NCBI RefSeq assembly: GCF_012489685.1
Contig: NC_080046.1
Span: 47,579,176-47,643,175 of the forward strand
Length of the DNA stretch: 64,000 bases
Direction: 5' to 3'
From: Lotus japonicus
Lineage: Eukaryota > Streptophyta > Magnoliopsida > Fabales > Fabaceae
Part shown: piece by piece, positions 33,451 through 46,755 of the stretch
How positions within the stretch are numbered: position 1 is the stretch's first letter
Layout of the letters: every line of letters begins with the position of its first letter
Program-made: the position numbers and the translations under genes
The notes under the pieces: generated by a model
What the model was told of the DNA's origin: nothing
The model's database searches: none
What the model saw: the letters and a program-made list of their open reading frames with translations, nothing else

Positions 33451-35809
33451 TTCTCATTTCCACATCATATGAACACATGTTCAAACCTTCATCTCTCACA
33501 ATTTATCTCTTGTTCAATTTTCTTGCTCCTTCATTTTCTTTTAATTTTTTTATAGATACTAGTTTTTATCATATTATGATATCACTTATAAGCACCTTTT
33601 ATTGGATAATAACATTAGAAGTTAACATTAGACAAAAATTCATTACTTATTTCTTCTGACTAAAATCAACATTAGAAGTTTTAGTATTTTAAAATTCTCA
33701 AAAGTTAGATTTAAAAATGAAAGGTGAATTGAAACCTTCACAATGTACTAAGTGTGAAAATCTGAAGTTATGTGCATTGAACTTGATATGACTAGAAATA
33801 AATAATGAAAGAATATTTTACTGCCATACAATTTTGGGAACTCTGAAGTTTGAGGCTGAGAAAGAAATATGGAAGATAAAGAGATAATGAAAATATCAAC
33901 CACACTTTACTTGTGGCAGATGAAGCCACACTCTAATCTATTTTGTATTCATGTGGATTCCTTTTCAATGTTTGGCAGTATCCCCCAAAGTTTTTGGTAG
34001 CAGTCACAGTAAGGAGAGTTTCTCATGTATATTTATTCTTCAGCTTTTGTTTTCTTTACTACTTTTTCCCTAACACCTTCACTCTCTCCTTTTTTCAAGG
34101 TCTTTGCTGAAAAATTTGATACATGTTTTAGGAGATTGACATAAAAAAAATCAGGAGAGATGTTTTATCCTTTTAGGAGTATATCAATCTACGATTTTTT
34201 TGAGCCACTTAAATTTTTAATAAGAGATAAGATTTTCCAAATATGGTCATAAGTGTTCATCTATGGTCTCAATCCCTTGGTGAAAAAGCCCAAATAATCA
34301 CATTAAGAAACATCAATCCCCTGGGTAGAACTTAATAGAATCATGTACTAAAAAACAAGAATATCACCTAGTCACATTGCAGCAACACCAACCACTGTGC
34401 CAAGGTGGGCCCTTCATAGATCACGTTTTTTTTTTTGTCAAAATAGATTACGTTTTTGTATTCATGGTTTTAGGCTTATCAAGAGGTGTGTTATTTTTTC
34501 AATTCAATGGGCTGACCCATGGTTGGCCCTAACCCACATGACCATTTAAGCTTTTAGCATTTTCTAAATTTAAAGCCCTTTTTTTTTACTATAAGATAAA
34601 ATTACTTTAACTAAAATAAAGTTTTTTTTTTTTACATCAGAAAAGATAAATTACATCCATTTGGGATTGATCTCGAGACCTTCCCATCCCCAAGTGACCC
34701 CCAACCCATATATCCTACAACTCTCACCATTTAAGATATTCTTTGAGGACAACTAAAATAAAGTTTGATAAAACTAAGTTTAAAAAAATGAATTTGTGTT
34801 TAAGAATGATGCATAATAGTAAGTTTTATAAAATGAATGTTGTTTAAATAATACAGTGAAATTATTTTTAAGGATATTATTACTAAAATAGACATCAGAC
34901 AGTAAATATAAAATAAATAGAGTTTTAAAATGAGTAATATTGTAAATGAATATTTAATACATTTTTCTTAAAAAAAGTATATATAACTTACTTTTTTCTA
35001 AAAACATTATTTAAATCTTGAAAACATACTTTCATTTTATGGAAAAATACTCAAAAGAAACGGCAAATGTTACGGCTAACACTTTTTTTTTATGGAAATG
35101 ATAAATAATGAGAACCAAACGGGCTCTTAATCACATTTTACACAAGTGAATTATAAATTAAATAAGTTCTATAATGCTTTACATTATAATTTTTTATTGA
35201 ATGAATGTGTAAAACTTATTTACACTGTCAGTGCATAGAAATTAATCTCTAAATTTAATGTTTAGATTAGAGGTTGGTGTATTGTTAGTGTAAATTTTAT
35301 TTAGATCGTAGTTCAATTGAATTTCACCAAACCAAGGAAATATATTTTTGTTTTAACTAAGATTTAATTAAATGTATTATACAAATTCTTGATGATAAAG
35401 TATAACTCGTTTAACATTAATTCTACCTTTCCCGTGCACTCCAACTGTAATGACTTTTTTCTTGTGCCTACGAACATACAATAGTATGTTTGAAAATTAC
35501 CCTATAATGGATTCTAAAGATAAAATCAATTATGAGGAGAACATTTATAAGTAACTTTTAAATGGAAGAATTGATTGTAAATAAAATAAGTTGAGTTTTT
35601 TCACCCCATTGCAGAGCTGAGTGGTAATAAAGTAAAAGGGTCAAAAAAGAAAAAGGAATATTCAGAATTCATGTGACAATTTTGTTTGGAAAATTAAATA
35701 CCTTTTAACCAACCCACAATATGAACACAAACAAACACATGTATATTGACTTACAACTTTTTCATTTTAACTTGTCCCTTTTTTTTTTGGTTTTCTAGAT
35801 CACTGCATT
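33451..35809. other. Intergenic between AGT1 and the receptor kinase gene
   Basis: AT-rich. I found no gene, RNA or complete element. It contains T-runs and short palindromic AT sequences only. The last few hundred bases include the 3' untranslated region of the minus-strand kinase gene. Confidence 0.5.
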
Positions 35810-38800
35810 TCAAATGTGTTTTGGTTGCTTTGCTTGTGCCAGCATTTCAACCACTTCCCTCATGGTTGGTCTCTCCACACTGTGTTCATTAACACATAAC
35901 ATGGCCACAAAAAACACTTGCTCTGCTTCATCTAAAGGAATGTGACTTAGCCTCTCATCAAGGATCTTCATCACCATCTCTTTGTTCCAATTAGTTTGCA
36001 TCTTGGTCCATTGAACAATGTCTAGTCCTTCTTCCTCAAAGTCCCCCACTGGTCTTCGCCCTGTAATGAGTTCTAGCAGCACCACTCCAAAGCTATAAAC
36101 ATCACTTTTCTCATCTACTTTCAATGTGTATGCATACTCTGCAACATAAAGTCAAATGAATTAAAAATATGCTACCTTTCACTACTTTTGCTCCACAAAT
36201 AAAGTAGCCATGACAGTATAATAATCTAGATATTTCAAAAGAAAAAATGGTACCTATTATAAAAATTTGACAAGTAAAAGAGTTTAAGGTAGGAAAATTA
36301 GCCTAACATTATTTTATAGATAAAGAAGGGGAAAAGCTTCATTTCAATTCTCCCAAGTAATAAATTAAATTGTTAATATCCTAGTTATGTCTTGTGTGGT
36401 AGTGCCTTTGAAGTCTTCATTTTTTTTCTGGGGTTTTGAGAAAGTGAATCTTAGATCCCAATCACAAACTTTGAGGGGAAAAATATATGCATTTGGTTAG
36501 TGTGCATTTTGATGGCTGAGGATGTTAAAGATATGATTAGGAGTTCTGGTCAAAAAAGAACTTGTTCTGGTAAAAATCAGGGGTTTGTAGTTTCAAGGCA
36601 TGCAAGCAAAGGCACTTACTCAGTTCGCATGAAGAAAAAGCTGAAAGAACTTCCTTTGTGTTAGTGGAGCATTTGCTCAGTCTAGGAAAAAGAGCAAGTA
36701 CTTGCTAGTTGCTACATTGGTGAAGGTGAGAAAAGAATATTTTTTCACAAAAATAAATGAAAAGTATATTTAATCCATGGAACATTTTGCTATCAATATT
36801 TGATTTTGGATGTTAAATTGAAAAAAAAAAGCCCTGAATTAACCATTATTGTTGTTGCATGCTAGGATTTTTACTCATTTCACTTTTTCAAATCAGCAAT
36901 CTAAACATTAATGCCCTCTGAACTGTTTTTTTTTTTTTGGGATGGTAGGTAATAATGTCTCTCATGAGTCATGAACTTGAAGTTGGTGATGCAATTGCTA
37001 ACCAATTAGATTAAGAAAGAAGTTATAATATAATTGAAGTAATAATCACTTTTCAAACTATCTGGCTTTTTAAATTGAAGTACCTGGAGCTATGTAGCCA
37101 TAAGAACCAGCAATGGAAGACATGCACTCTGAAGTCCCAGTATCTTGCATGAACTTGGCAAGCCCAAAATCAGCAACATGAGCCTCAAAATCAGAGTTCA
37201 ATAATATGTTGTTTGACTTCACATCCCTATGGATTATCAGAGGGGAACAATCATGGTGCAAATAGCAAAGCCCTTTTGCAGCTTCTGTGGCTATTTTCAG
37301 CCTAGTATCCCATTTCAGAAACTCACCCCTCTTCCCATGCAACACTTCACCTAAGCTTCCATTTGGCATGTAATCATAAACAAGCAAATTGGTCTCTTTG
37401 TTTGAACAAAATGCTAGCAACCTCACAATGTACCTGTGCCTGATTCTACCTAATGTTTTAATTTCTGCTGAGAGGCCATTGTCATGAGAAGAGCCTTTGT
37501 TGATTCCTAATAACTTCTTCACTGCAACTTCCTCTCCATTTGGCATGGTTCCTCTGTACACAACCCCAGCTCCACCTCTTCCTATGACATTGCTTTCCTT
37601 TATGCATCCCACAATGTCTTCACTCCCATATTCCAGTTTCTGAAATGATGTTAGCTTCCATGAATTGGAGTGTTTCCTTGCTTTTCTGCTCTTGATGATG
37701 GCTAAGGTTGCAAACACAAATGAACATCCCAACAATGCCAATGCAAAAAGAAGCTTGAATTTCCCAGGGACTACTCCAGGTTTTGCACTTTGAGATTCCA
37801 TTGCTGTTGTTGAAGAAAGGTTGCATGGATTGAACTCATATCCACATAGCTGAGGGTTAGCCACAAAGGATGTTGAATTAAAGATTGAAAATTGCCCTCC
37901 TTCAGGTATTGAACCTGAGAAGTTATTGTGAGAGAAATCTGCTGAAGTTAAACCCTTCATGGTCCCAAGTTCCTTGGGAATGCTTTGATTGAGGTGGTTC
38001 AATGAGACATTAAGATAATTTAGTATAAGAATTTGAGTAACTTGAATTGGGATAGGGCCTAATAGCTGGTTTTGGCTTAAATCTAAGTATGTGAGTAAGG
38101 TACAGTTACCTATCTCTGGAGGAATAGTACCTGAAAAGTTGTTCATACTCACATCCAACTTGATGATGTTTTTCAATCTCCCAATATCTGGTGGAATTTC
38201 ACCTGAGAATCTGTTTCCACTAAGCTGAAGAATTTGCAAGTTGGGAAAGTTTCCTATTGAAGCTGGCAGAGAACCTGATAAGTTATTGTTTGATAGAATC
38301 AATTGTCCAAGTCTGGAGGGTGCAATTGCCTTGCTTGTTTCTTGTGGAATTTTACCACTGAGATAATTGTTCTGCAGTTCCAAAAGAGAGAGCTCAGGCA
38401 AGTAAAGGAAACCATGTGGAAGTGAACCAGTTAAGTAGTTTTGACCCAAACGAACTCTTTGGAGTGTGTAGCATTGACCAAGTTCATCAGGCAAAGATCC
38501 AAACAGAAAGTTTCTCAGCAAGATCAAAATCTGCAGCCTCTTTCCACTGCATAGAGATTTTGGGACTAGTCCTGTGAGCTTGTTTGTTGAAAGGTCAAGC
38601 TCAGTTAACCTTCCATTGTGTCCAAGCTTTGGAGGAATCACTCCAGTGAAGTTGTTCTGCCAGAGCTTCAGCACCTCCAGTTTAGGTAGCTCAGCAATGA
38701 AATGAGGGATTTCTCCATGGAAATTGTTGATGAAGAGGTTCAAGAGGGTGAGTTCTTGAAGGCCTGAGAACTCATAAGGGATGTCTCCTGTTAGCTTGTT

Positions 38801-39652
38801 GACTGAAAGATCAAGATTTTTCAAACTAGTCAAGTTTCCTAGCTGAGGTGGGATTGATCCTGTGAGCTGATTAGTTTGCAAGAAGAGTGTGTCTAGCTTG
38901 TAGAGTTTTCCTAACTCAGCTGGAATTGAACCATTCAAGCCACAGTTTGCAAGGTCTAAATGAACCAAGTTGATCAATTCACCAAATTGAGGTGGGATCC
39001 CACCTTCAAATTGATTGTAGTATCCCAATAAAAGATGGGTAAGGTTAGTGAGATTCCCAATCTCACTTGGTATGAAACCACTCAAATCATTTCCTGCAAG
39101 AGACAGAAAGTTGAGCCCCCTCATTTTCCCATAGCTTGGAGGGATTTTCCCAGAGAAGTAGTTCCCTCCAAAATTCAAGTGCTTGAGCCATGGGAGTTGA
39201 ATCACACTCTCAGGAAGTGAACCATTGAACTCATTGTTATAAGCATCAAGAACCTCAAGCTCCTTCAAGTGTGAAATTTCCCAGCTCAAGTTTCCACTGA
39301 ACATGTTGTTAGACATGTTGAGGAATCTCAGGTTTGGTAACCTATGAATACCAGAAACTGAACCAGAAATGTTTAAATTGGATATGTCAAGTGATGACAC
39401 CACAGAAATGTTATTATCATGGTCACACTGAATGCCATGCCATGTGGTGCAAAGGGACAAGTAGTTAGAGATTTTCCAACTGCTCAAAGAAGAGTGGTTA
39501 GCAGCTTCAAAACCTTGTTTGAGAGAAACCAATACAGAAGCTTGGTTTCTCAGAGAAAGAGGAAGTGAAGAAACAGAAGCAGGACTAGTAGTGAGGAACA
39601 GAAAGAGGAAGAGGAAGCAAGTGATCACAAAACTGAAAGAAGGAGTGGCCAT
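35810..39652 (-). CDS. BAM3: BAM3-type LRR receptor kinase (CLV1 family), 965 aa
   Basis: Exon 1 is 39652-37084 and exon 2 is 36138-35810; the 945-bp intron splits the kinase APE motif (CCA-G/AG), the usual position in CLV1/BAM genes. I chose the start at 39652 because it begins a signal peptide (MATPSFSF, then a leucine/phenylalanine-rich core); the in-frame ATG at 39742 lacks one. Order: LRR N-terminal cap with CTTWHGIQC, about 20 LRRs (including [17 protein letters not shown] and HLDLANC), paired cysteines CGYEFNPC, transmembrane 634-653, and a kinase with GRGGAG (691-696), K712, HRDVKSNN (D810) and DFG (828). All key residues are present, so this is an RD-type active kinase. Family role: perception of CLE peptides at the plasma membrane (BAM3 binds CLE45 in root phloem). 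Closest in wording to Arabidopsis BAM3; the orthology is inferred. Confidence 0.95.
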
Positions 39653-41024
39653 AACTGGTTTAGATAGAGGAATGAAAGAGCAATGAGAACATCTCAACTC
39701 ATAGAGCTTAAAGTTATAGTGAATATACACTAGAAGATACAAAGAGAGTGATGAAGGTAAAGGGAGCCAACAGCATCAGCATCAGCATCCAATGTACTCT
39801 TTTTTTCTCTTCTTCTTTCCCTCCCTCTACACTTTTTTTTCTTTTTCTTCTTTAGATTCACGCACACACTTACACACACTACTTACTTTCACTTTGGTGC
39901 CATCTTTAGCTTTTAAAAAGCAAAAGCAAAAGCAATGTGTGTTCGGATAGAAAATGGATAACCACAGACAGTTTCATCAACCAATTAATGTGTCGGTTTT
40001 TCAGACCAGTTTCATTCACCATTGTCCTTTGCTTTTCTTTCCTTTGATTTATGAACTTTGAGCGGGTCCAACATGACAGTTGATTCAGATTTGGAATCTT
40101 CATTAGTGGAGCTGAGGGGATATATATGATTAAACCATCTATGGAGATTTTAAAGCATCAATCGTGGGAAACAATAAAGCTTCAACAAGAGTTTTTAGCC
40201 TATTAATTGCACTTCAACTTTTTATTTCTGGTTTTTAGGAGGAGGGTTGGAAGAGGTATGTAGAACCCTATATTTGAACCGGTCAAGTTCGGCACTCAAT
40301 CGACATACTAGTTTTTTTGTGTGATTTTGAACTACTAGTAATGTGCATTGTCAAAAAGACAGCTATCAGGAACTAAAACTTGGAATCTGTTTCTTAAAAT
40401 TACATTTTGAAATTCCAAGTTTTGGTTCTTAAAATATATTTTCAAAAGCACATTTGGGGAATCGGTTATGAGTAGGTTTTTTTTATAAAACTTAACACAT
40501 TATTGAAAGTTTTTTACTGCTAGAACCTGCATATGTCAATTGAATGTCGATACTTCATGTGAGGTTTACAAATATTTTCCTAAAAAAATAACTATATTAA
40601 GTATCTATATTGACATTAAAATTATTCCCTATAAATATATGTATCTTTTTCTTAATTATTACATCATTTACATGTATGTTGTATTGTAGATACCCTAGAA
40701 CTACCCAAACTTATGACTAATTCAAATTGGTCAATGGCATTATCAACTGTGGCAGTATTGCAGGAAGCCAAGCTCGGCATGCTTCAAGACAAAGCATAAG
40801 AGTTGAGGAATTGATTGCTGAATGTGTTGGTCCCATTCTGTGAATAATTTGTATTGTTTTGGGTGGTGGGTTTTAGGGCCCATTTCTGGCACCAAGCCAC
40901 TGAAAAACAAGTACTTTGGGTACACGGTCTTGACCCCCAAAAAAAAGTACATCATTGGTCTGTTTTTCGACCAAAAGAGGTACCTCAATTGTTTGTTTCA
41001 CTTGAAAAATTAAGGCTATAATAT
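39653..41024. other. Receptor kinase promoter and intergenic
   Basis: The first few hundred bases hold the 5' leader of the kinase gene, with CT-rich stretches on the plus strand (39790-39850). No clear TATA element is assigned. The rest is AT-rich with short frames only. Confidence 0.45.
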
Positions 41025-41797
41025 AAGAGGCTCTAGGCATTAAATTTCCCACCCCATCAACCAATTTCCCACCCCACTTTAAAGTGTGGATTATCCTTAA
41101 TGCCCCAGTTTTTAATACATTCCAGGATTTGTAATCCCGGAACCCATGTTGAGTAGCATTCCGAGAATTTAAATCCTGGAATATTCCAAGATTTCTTTTC
41201 CGGAAGGGTCTGGGAATTTAAAATCCGGAATGCTACTCAACATGGCTTCTAACGATTTAAATAAGCCTATTTTAGTGATACGGCGGAAGTCGTACTAGGA
41301 TTGCAAGTGTAAATCCTAAAAGAAAAGGTTTCTAGAATCCACCAGAAAGGGAATTAGCAAGCGCTAAAACCCTAGAAAATACACTGGAATCCACCAGAGA
41401 AGAAGAGAAAACTCTTGAATTTTATTATCAATCAAAAACTGAATTAGGCTATGCCTTACAAGTGCTTAAATAGGAAAAGAAAATATCCTAACAGAAAAAT
41501 AAATAATATCCTAAAAGATCCTAATTGAAAATAAAAGATTCTAATTGAAAATAAATAAGTTCCTAACCAAAAATAAATAAGATCCTAAAAGATCCTAAAT
41601 ACAAATAAATAAAATTACTAAAATTATCCTAAAAAGCTCCTACATCATTTAGAGTTCCGGAAAATAAATCCCGGAACTAAAATTCAACATTCAACTTCTT
41701 TGTGTTCTGAAAAATTGAGGGTATTTTGGGGTTTTAAAAAATTAGTTGGGGTGAGAAATTTAATGGGTGGAGTGAGAAATTTAACATCCAATGCTCT
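41025..41797. mobile_element. Probable MITE-like element with an inserted repeat
   Basis: The ends GGCATTAAATTTCCCACCCC (left) and GAGTGAGAAATTTAACATCC (right) are related inverted repeats. Inside, CATGTTGAGTAGCATTCC (41143) and GGAATGCTACTCAACATG (about 41228) form a long palindrome with repeated GAATTTAAATCC words. A roughly 370-bp block (41270-41640) interrupts the symmetry and looks like separate repeat sequence (TTTTATTATCAATCAAAAAC, repeated GATCCTAA words). Borders are approximate and I see no clear target duplication. Confidence 0.4.
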
Positions 41798-43380
41798 AAT
41801 GTCTACTGGTTAAGGTTTAATTTTCATATTGAAAAATATTTCAAAGTGGCAAAGCAGAAAATAGAAAAATACAAAGTAGATTGCTATGATAAAAAAAAGA
41901 CCTTAATAAGGATCATAGATCCATGACAAAGAAATGATTAGTTTAAATTCTATATGTTTGATTCCCCTTAAACAATGTGTTTATATTGAGTTGTGTGTGG
42001 AAAAAAAAAACAGTCAAGATGAGTTAAAGTTTTTTTATTTCTATTTTAGTTTTCTGAGTTTAAAAGCAATTTTCAGAAATCATTTTTAAAATATGTTTTT
42101 CAAAAATAAAATTATTTGAATAAGATGTTTTACAATGTTAAAAAAACTACAAATTGAAAACTATATATATATATATATATCTTGATGTTTTGAAATTTAT
42201 TTTAAAAATAAAAAAATAAAAATTGTTTTTAAAACATGTTATGACAAATAATTTTTTTAATTTTTTCAGTTTTTAAAAATGGAAAACAATTTTTAAAATG
42301 TAAAGAAACAAGACCTTAGACCCGTCATACAACTACAAGCAAATAAAAGATGTCATCATATTTGCTCTGAAAATCTCATTATGGAGACTTCCTTCACCCA
42401 CCTCATGTTTATATACCCCAATGTGGGAGAGGATTCAGAGGAAGAGATGATTGTGGCATGGTGGACTTTGTTTATAGGACTTTATTTCATAGTACTTTTT
42501 TGTTTTGTGTTTCAAGGACTTTGTTTTATACTTGGAATAATGGGATCTACATAGACGACTTTTTAAAAAATAATCAAAATTTTGTTAGACAACAGGGGTA
42601 GATTGGTTATTATTTGGTGATAAATTGTATTTTCTACGGGGGAAAATAAACCTATAGGCTATAGCCACTTTTTAGTATATTTCAAAGTTCCAAATTAGCT
42701 AAAAAAATTCAGTACTAGTATGGAGAATTTGATACTCCATCCACATGTCACCTACTTATATATGGTAAGTTATTTGTGTTTTTTAATTTTTTTAAAATGG
42801 AGAGTTAATTACCACTGATTTTGCATTAGAGGAGTGAAGAGTGTACAGCAGGAGTACCAAAGGTTTTCTTGAATTATAGCAAATGATCAAAAAGTATATC
42901 AAACATGTCAACCCCCTACCCCAGCCAAAGAAGAAATTTATAACAGGCATGCTATGCTGTGTTGTAGTTGCACCTTTATGATGTTGATGTAATCCCTCTC
43001 ATGTATTCATTAGGTTTCAACCTATTCATGTGTTTTTTTCTTCATTCGAAAACCAGAGCACTGTGTGGGCTCATGAAAAGTAAAAGTTAAAAATAATTAA
43101 GAAGCAAGGGCCATATTTTTTATAAAAAAATATTTAAATGTAAGTTTATTTATTAAAGTGCATATTTGTGCTTAGATTTTTATATATTAACATAAATTAG
43201 GATTTATTTTAAGTTAAATCAATAGTTAATTGGAATTCTAATTGGGCTTTCAGTGCATTGTCTTCTTTCATTGGAACTCAGTCATATGTGTTCACATTTC
43301 ACAACGTAAAAAACAAAAAAGCATCGAATATGTCGAGATTGTTATCGTTAAATAAACTATTTCGAGTTAATACTTCAACA
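41798..43380. other. Intergenic, AT-rich, with low-complexity MITE remnants
   Basis: It includes AT-rich sequence with an (AT)n run at 42162-42181, within a palindromic AAAAC/GTTTT stretch (42030-42310) of the same style as the MITE at 18413. No gene is recognised. Confidence 0.45.
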
Positions 43381-43452
43381 ATCAGAGTGGCGCAGCGGAA
43401 GCGTGGTGGGCCCATAACCCACAGGTCCCTGGATCGAAACCAGGCTCTGATA
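43381..43452 (+). tRNA. tRNA-Met initiator (anticodon CAT)
   Basis: The 72-nt sequence folds as a standard cloverleaf. The acceptor stem ATCAGAG pairs with CTCTGAT, with A as discriminator. The D arm is GCGCAGCGGAAGCG, the anticodon arm GTGGG-CCCATAA-CCCAC has CAT at 43413-43415, and the T arm is CCTGG-ATCGAAA-CCAGG. The A at the start and the ATCGAAA loop (no TTC) mark plant initiator tRNA-Met, as opposed to the elongator type. It has no intron and no encoded CCA. A T-run at 43473-43479 serves as Pol III terminator, and CAA triplets sit just upstream, as is usual in plants. Confidence 0.97.
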
Positions 43453-44120
43453 ATAAGAGAGGCTTCCACTACTTTTTTTATATTATTTTGCTTTTCCAAC
43501 TTTATAACACATTAAAACCTTTTTTCATTAATTTCAATTACTATTCCATAACGTAAAATAAAATTACAATTCCATGATTTGTAATTAATAAAAATATGAA
43601 AAATAAATTTTTTGTTGAATATACATAGCAGTTTACCACTTAGAATTTTTTTTGTTGAAAAATTATATGCACAGGCTAGTTTTATTTATATCTCAAAGAA
43701 TATATAATAGTCCTGATACTAATAATCAGATATTTTTCGTCAATTATAAATTTAATTCATTCAACATATTATATTATATTAAAACCATAAAAAAGAAATA
43801 CATTACGAAGCTAACAAATACGATAAAACTCTTGAATGCTAAATTGCCAATTAGCCTTGAAAAAATATATATAATAAAGGCTCAATTGCATTCTCAATTT
43901 TAGTGTTCGAGTGATTTGGCTGCCCCTAATTTTTTTCACTTGATTTTAGTGAACTTGGAAGAAATAAGTAAGTTATGCAGACTAAAAGAAATCACTAGGT
44001 TGAAACAATCGTTGAGAGCATGTTTGAGAGGGGATAGGAACCGTGGTAAAATTACTTAGTTGCTTCCAAAAGTCAAGTTGATCACATGTTACTCTATAAA
44101 CATTCAACAAATTTAGTAAG
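43453..44120. other. Intergenic after the tRNA gene
   Basis: AT-rich. It contains the Pol III terminator and no recognisable gene. Confidence 0.5.
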
Positions 44121-44250
44121 ATTGTTGTCTTAATTGTGTATATGCTGATGTTGATGATCTTATTTTGAGAGGTGATGATAACTTTGAATACAAAAGTTTG
44201 AAAGAGAAGCTTTGCAAAGTTTTTGAAATTAAGAAACTTGACCCATTTCA
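44121..44250 (+). mobile_element. Decayed Copia reverse transcriptase fragment
   Basis: A short stretch translates with frame changes to IVVLIVY, then YADVDDLILRGDD and LKEKLCKVFEIKKLDPF. This resembles the catalytic YVDD(I/L)I(L)TG and EFEIKDLG words of Ty1/copia reverse transcriptase, with the YVDD box disrupted. No LTRs can be assigned. It is a small dead fragment. Confidence 0.6.
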
Positions 44251-46755
44251 GTCATAAAAGAAACTTGACCTATATATGGGGGAATAATAACTATTTGATG
44301 ATAAACTTATAATTTTTCAATTATTACAAAATTTGGCACCTACAATGAAAATTTGGCACATAATGAAAGTGATGAATAGTTGTTATTCAACAATTGAATT
44401 GACAAAAGATATTTTCTATGAACTATGAAAGGACTGGAGATCACGAAGCTCGGGATCTCGCAGAAGATCGTAGTCATATGTAGGTGCACATAAAAGAATT
44501 GGAATCCATTTTTTATGGTCCTAACTCAACATTGACGCAAGTGTGTTCACTTGAACCCCCATACAAATATATAACACATTTATTTATTTTTAGATTACAT
44601 TGCACTCAACTTCCAAGAGCAACGTATAATAGACTTGAGACATCAAACACTTTATATAAAAAAAAAATAGTTTAGATTCAACCACATAACATGATTGATG
44701 AACTTTCATGACATAATATTTGATGATCATTTGAGTAGTGTTTTGTTGTCAACATGTAGCCCGACAAAAAATTCATTTTCATTATTTATATGCAAAGAAA
44801 CAACTACATGTCCCAGCTTTCTAATCAGTGACTGATCTAGAATTTTTTTGTTGTGATGGCAAAATATAACTATGAATTTGTCGCACTGAAAACATAAATA
44901 TATTACCATCACTTTAATTTGGTAGAAAATCACGTAGGAAGAAACAACTTCTCTTCACTTTTACGGTTGTGGAGCATAATTTTGGTATCAACATATTTTT
45001 TCACTGCAAGAGCTGGGTGACACATGAGTTGGGGAGGAAATAAGAAATTTGTTGAATACATACCCAATCTTTGCCACACACGTTCCGGAACTTGATACAA
45101 AAATTTGGGATAAAAGCTATAGAATTATTTTGAGTGATAAAACTCAATTCACTCCTATCTCACAAATCATAATAGTAACATTAAATTATAGGGCTTATAA
45201 TTTTTTATTAATAAAATAATTAAGTTTTTGCTCCCACATTAGTGTAATAACACTCTTGTTCATATCATCACAAACAAAAAATTAGCTTTGCCCCCACAAT
45301 AGTATATGGGAGTCTGTTTTTGGAGTTTGTTGTGTGGAGTTGTGGGGGCATTTTCAATTCGTAGGAGCAACATATAGTAAATAGTTTACTAGCCTAATAC
45401 ATCGTTGGTTCATTATATAAAGTTTTTGTAAAATTTCCATGGGGGCATTTGCCCCCAAGCCTTATAACATGCATCTGTCATTGTTTTTAACACCCCATTT
45501 AAATAGTCACCTTTAATTTTTAACATACAACTATTTTAGTGGTGAGGGAGGGACAATATTCCAATCAATATGTCGCATTGCATGCATTGTCTAACATGTA
45601 GGTATGTGAGGAGCAATGTGCTAGTCAAAATTGCGATTTGCATGCATCGTTTGACGTGTAAATGGTTCATGGGAAAGAAGTTAGTCAAAATGGAGCATTT
45701 CATTCAACTTTCCATGTGGTCGGTTGACCGACGACCGCACATAAAGCGCCAAATGAGTTGAAGCTTTGCAAAAAATACATCCATATCACCACCCCAGGGG
45801 CAAAAATGTCCACTTAAGAATTTTTGTTTTTTTACACTAGTATGGATTTATTTGATTTTTAGTATTTATGTTGGTTAAAAAAACCTAGAAGTTTTATCGG
45901 GTTCAATCTCCTAACTGAATTAAGCATGATGAAATAAGGGTATATATGTTCATCTGATGCAGTGTCTAAGAGAAGCCCTCAATCAATTTTTCAGTTTCAT
46001 ACACAATAAGAAAAATGATTAAAGCTACAAAAATTAGGGTTTTGACCTGCGAGTATGACCCGACAACTTCTCTGAGATATAAGAAAGAAATCGTTCAATT
46101 TTCAGGCATCTGAACCACAATGATGCGATTAAGAGAAAGCTTATATTAATATTTGAAATTGTTTGCTAGGTCAAAAGATCTTTTGTGATTGTAAATTTCA
46201 CTATTACTAGAGTAAAATTCTTTTGTTCCGCTCTTTCTTTTGTCTCAAGTAGATAATTATGAATATTTTATGGTATGCGACGCTCCTTTCATGAATCTCA
46301 ATTGTCCAATTTGGTTTGTGTTCAAATTCAAATTATGCTACCTAAGAAATAATTCTTGTTTGTTATGATATTTATCACACTTAATATGATTGATTTATCA
46401 TCAGGGATATTCGCCACTTCCTTAAGATTTCATTGATTACAGAGGTTGCAGAGAATTTGTAGGGTGTTACCTAGTTCAATCCAATATTTCTTATTTCTCT
46501 TGATATTTATTTTCTCTACATATTTTCTTAGGCCTAGACCGTATGAGAATCCACAGTCAAAGGCTCTTAGTGAAGTGTTATGGGTCCATTATATTGCCAC
46601 AAATCCACAAACAAACAATCATGTAACAATTCATTTAGAATAAAATTTTGCACACTAATGTTCATCGCTTCTTAATTAGCATAAAATGCTATACAGTAGA
46701 ATTTCATAACATAACCCACAATTTTATTACAATGAAATGCTTTATCATATGATAT
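44251..46755. other. Intergenic, no supported gene
   Basis: Only short frames. A degenerate direct repeat of about 66 bp lies at 45560-45700 (TGCATGCAT..GT.TAACATGTA-like words). I see no RNA gene or complete transposon. Confidence 0.45.

Noticed and set aside
35810..39652. Identity with HAR1/CLV1 or KLAVIER
   Set aside because: The ectodomain and kinase wording ([42 protein letters not shown]-terminus AKQPKHI) fits BAM3 better than CLV1/HAR1. I cannot exclude other family members without a tree.
43258..43515. Open frames over the tRNA gene
   Set aside because: They overlap the tRNA-Met initiator sequence on both strands and have no protein signature.
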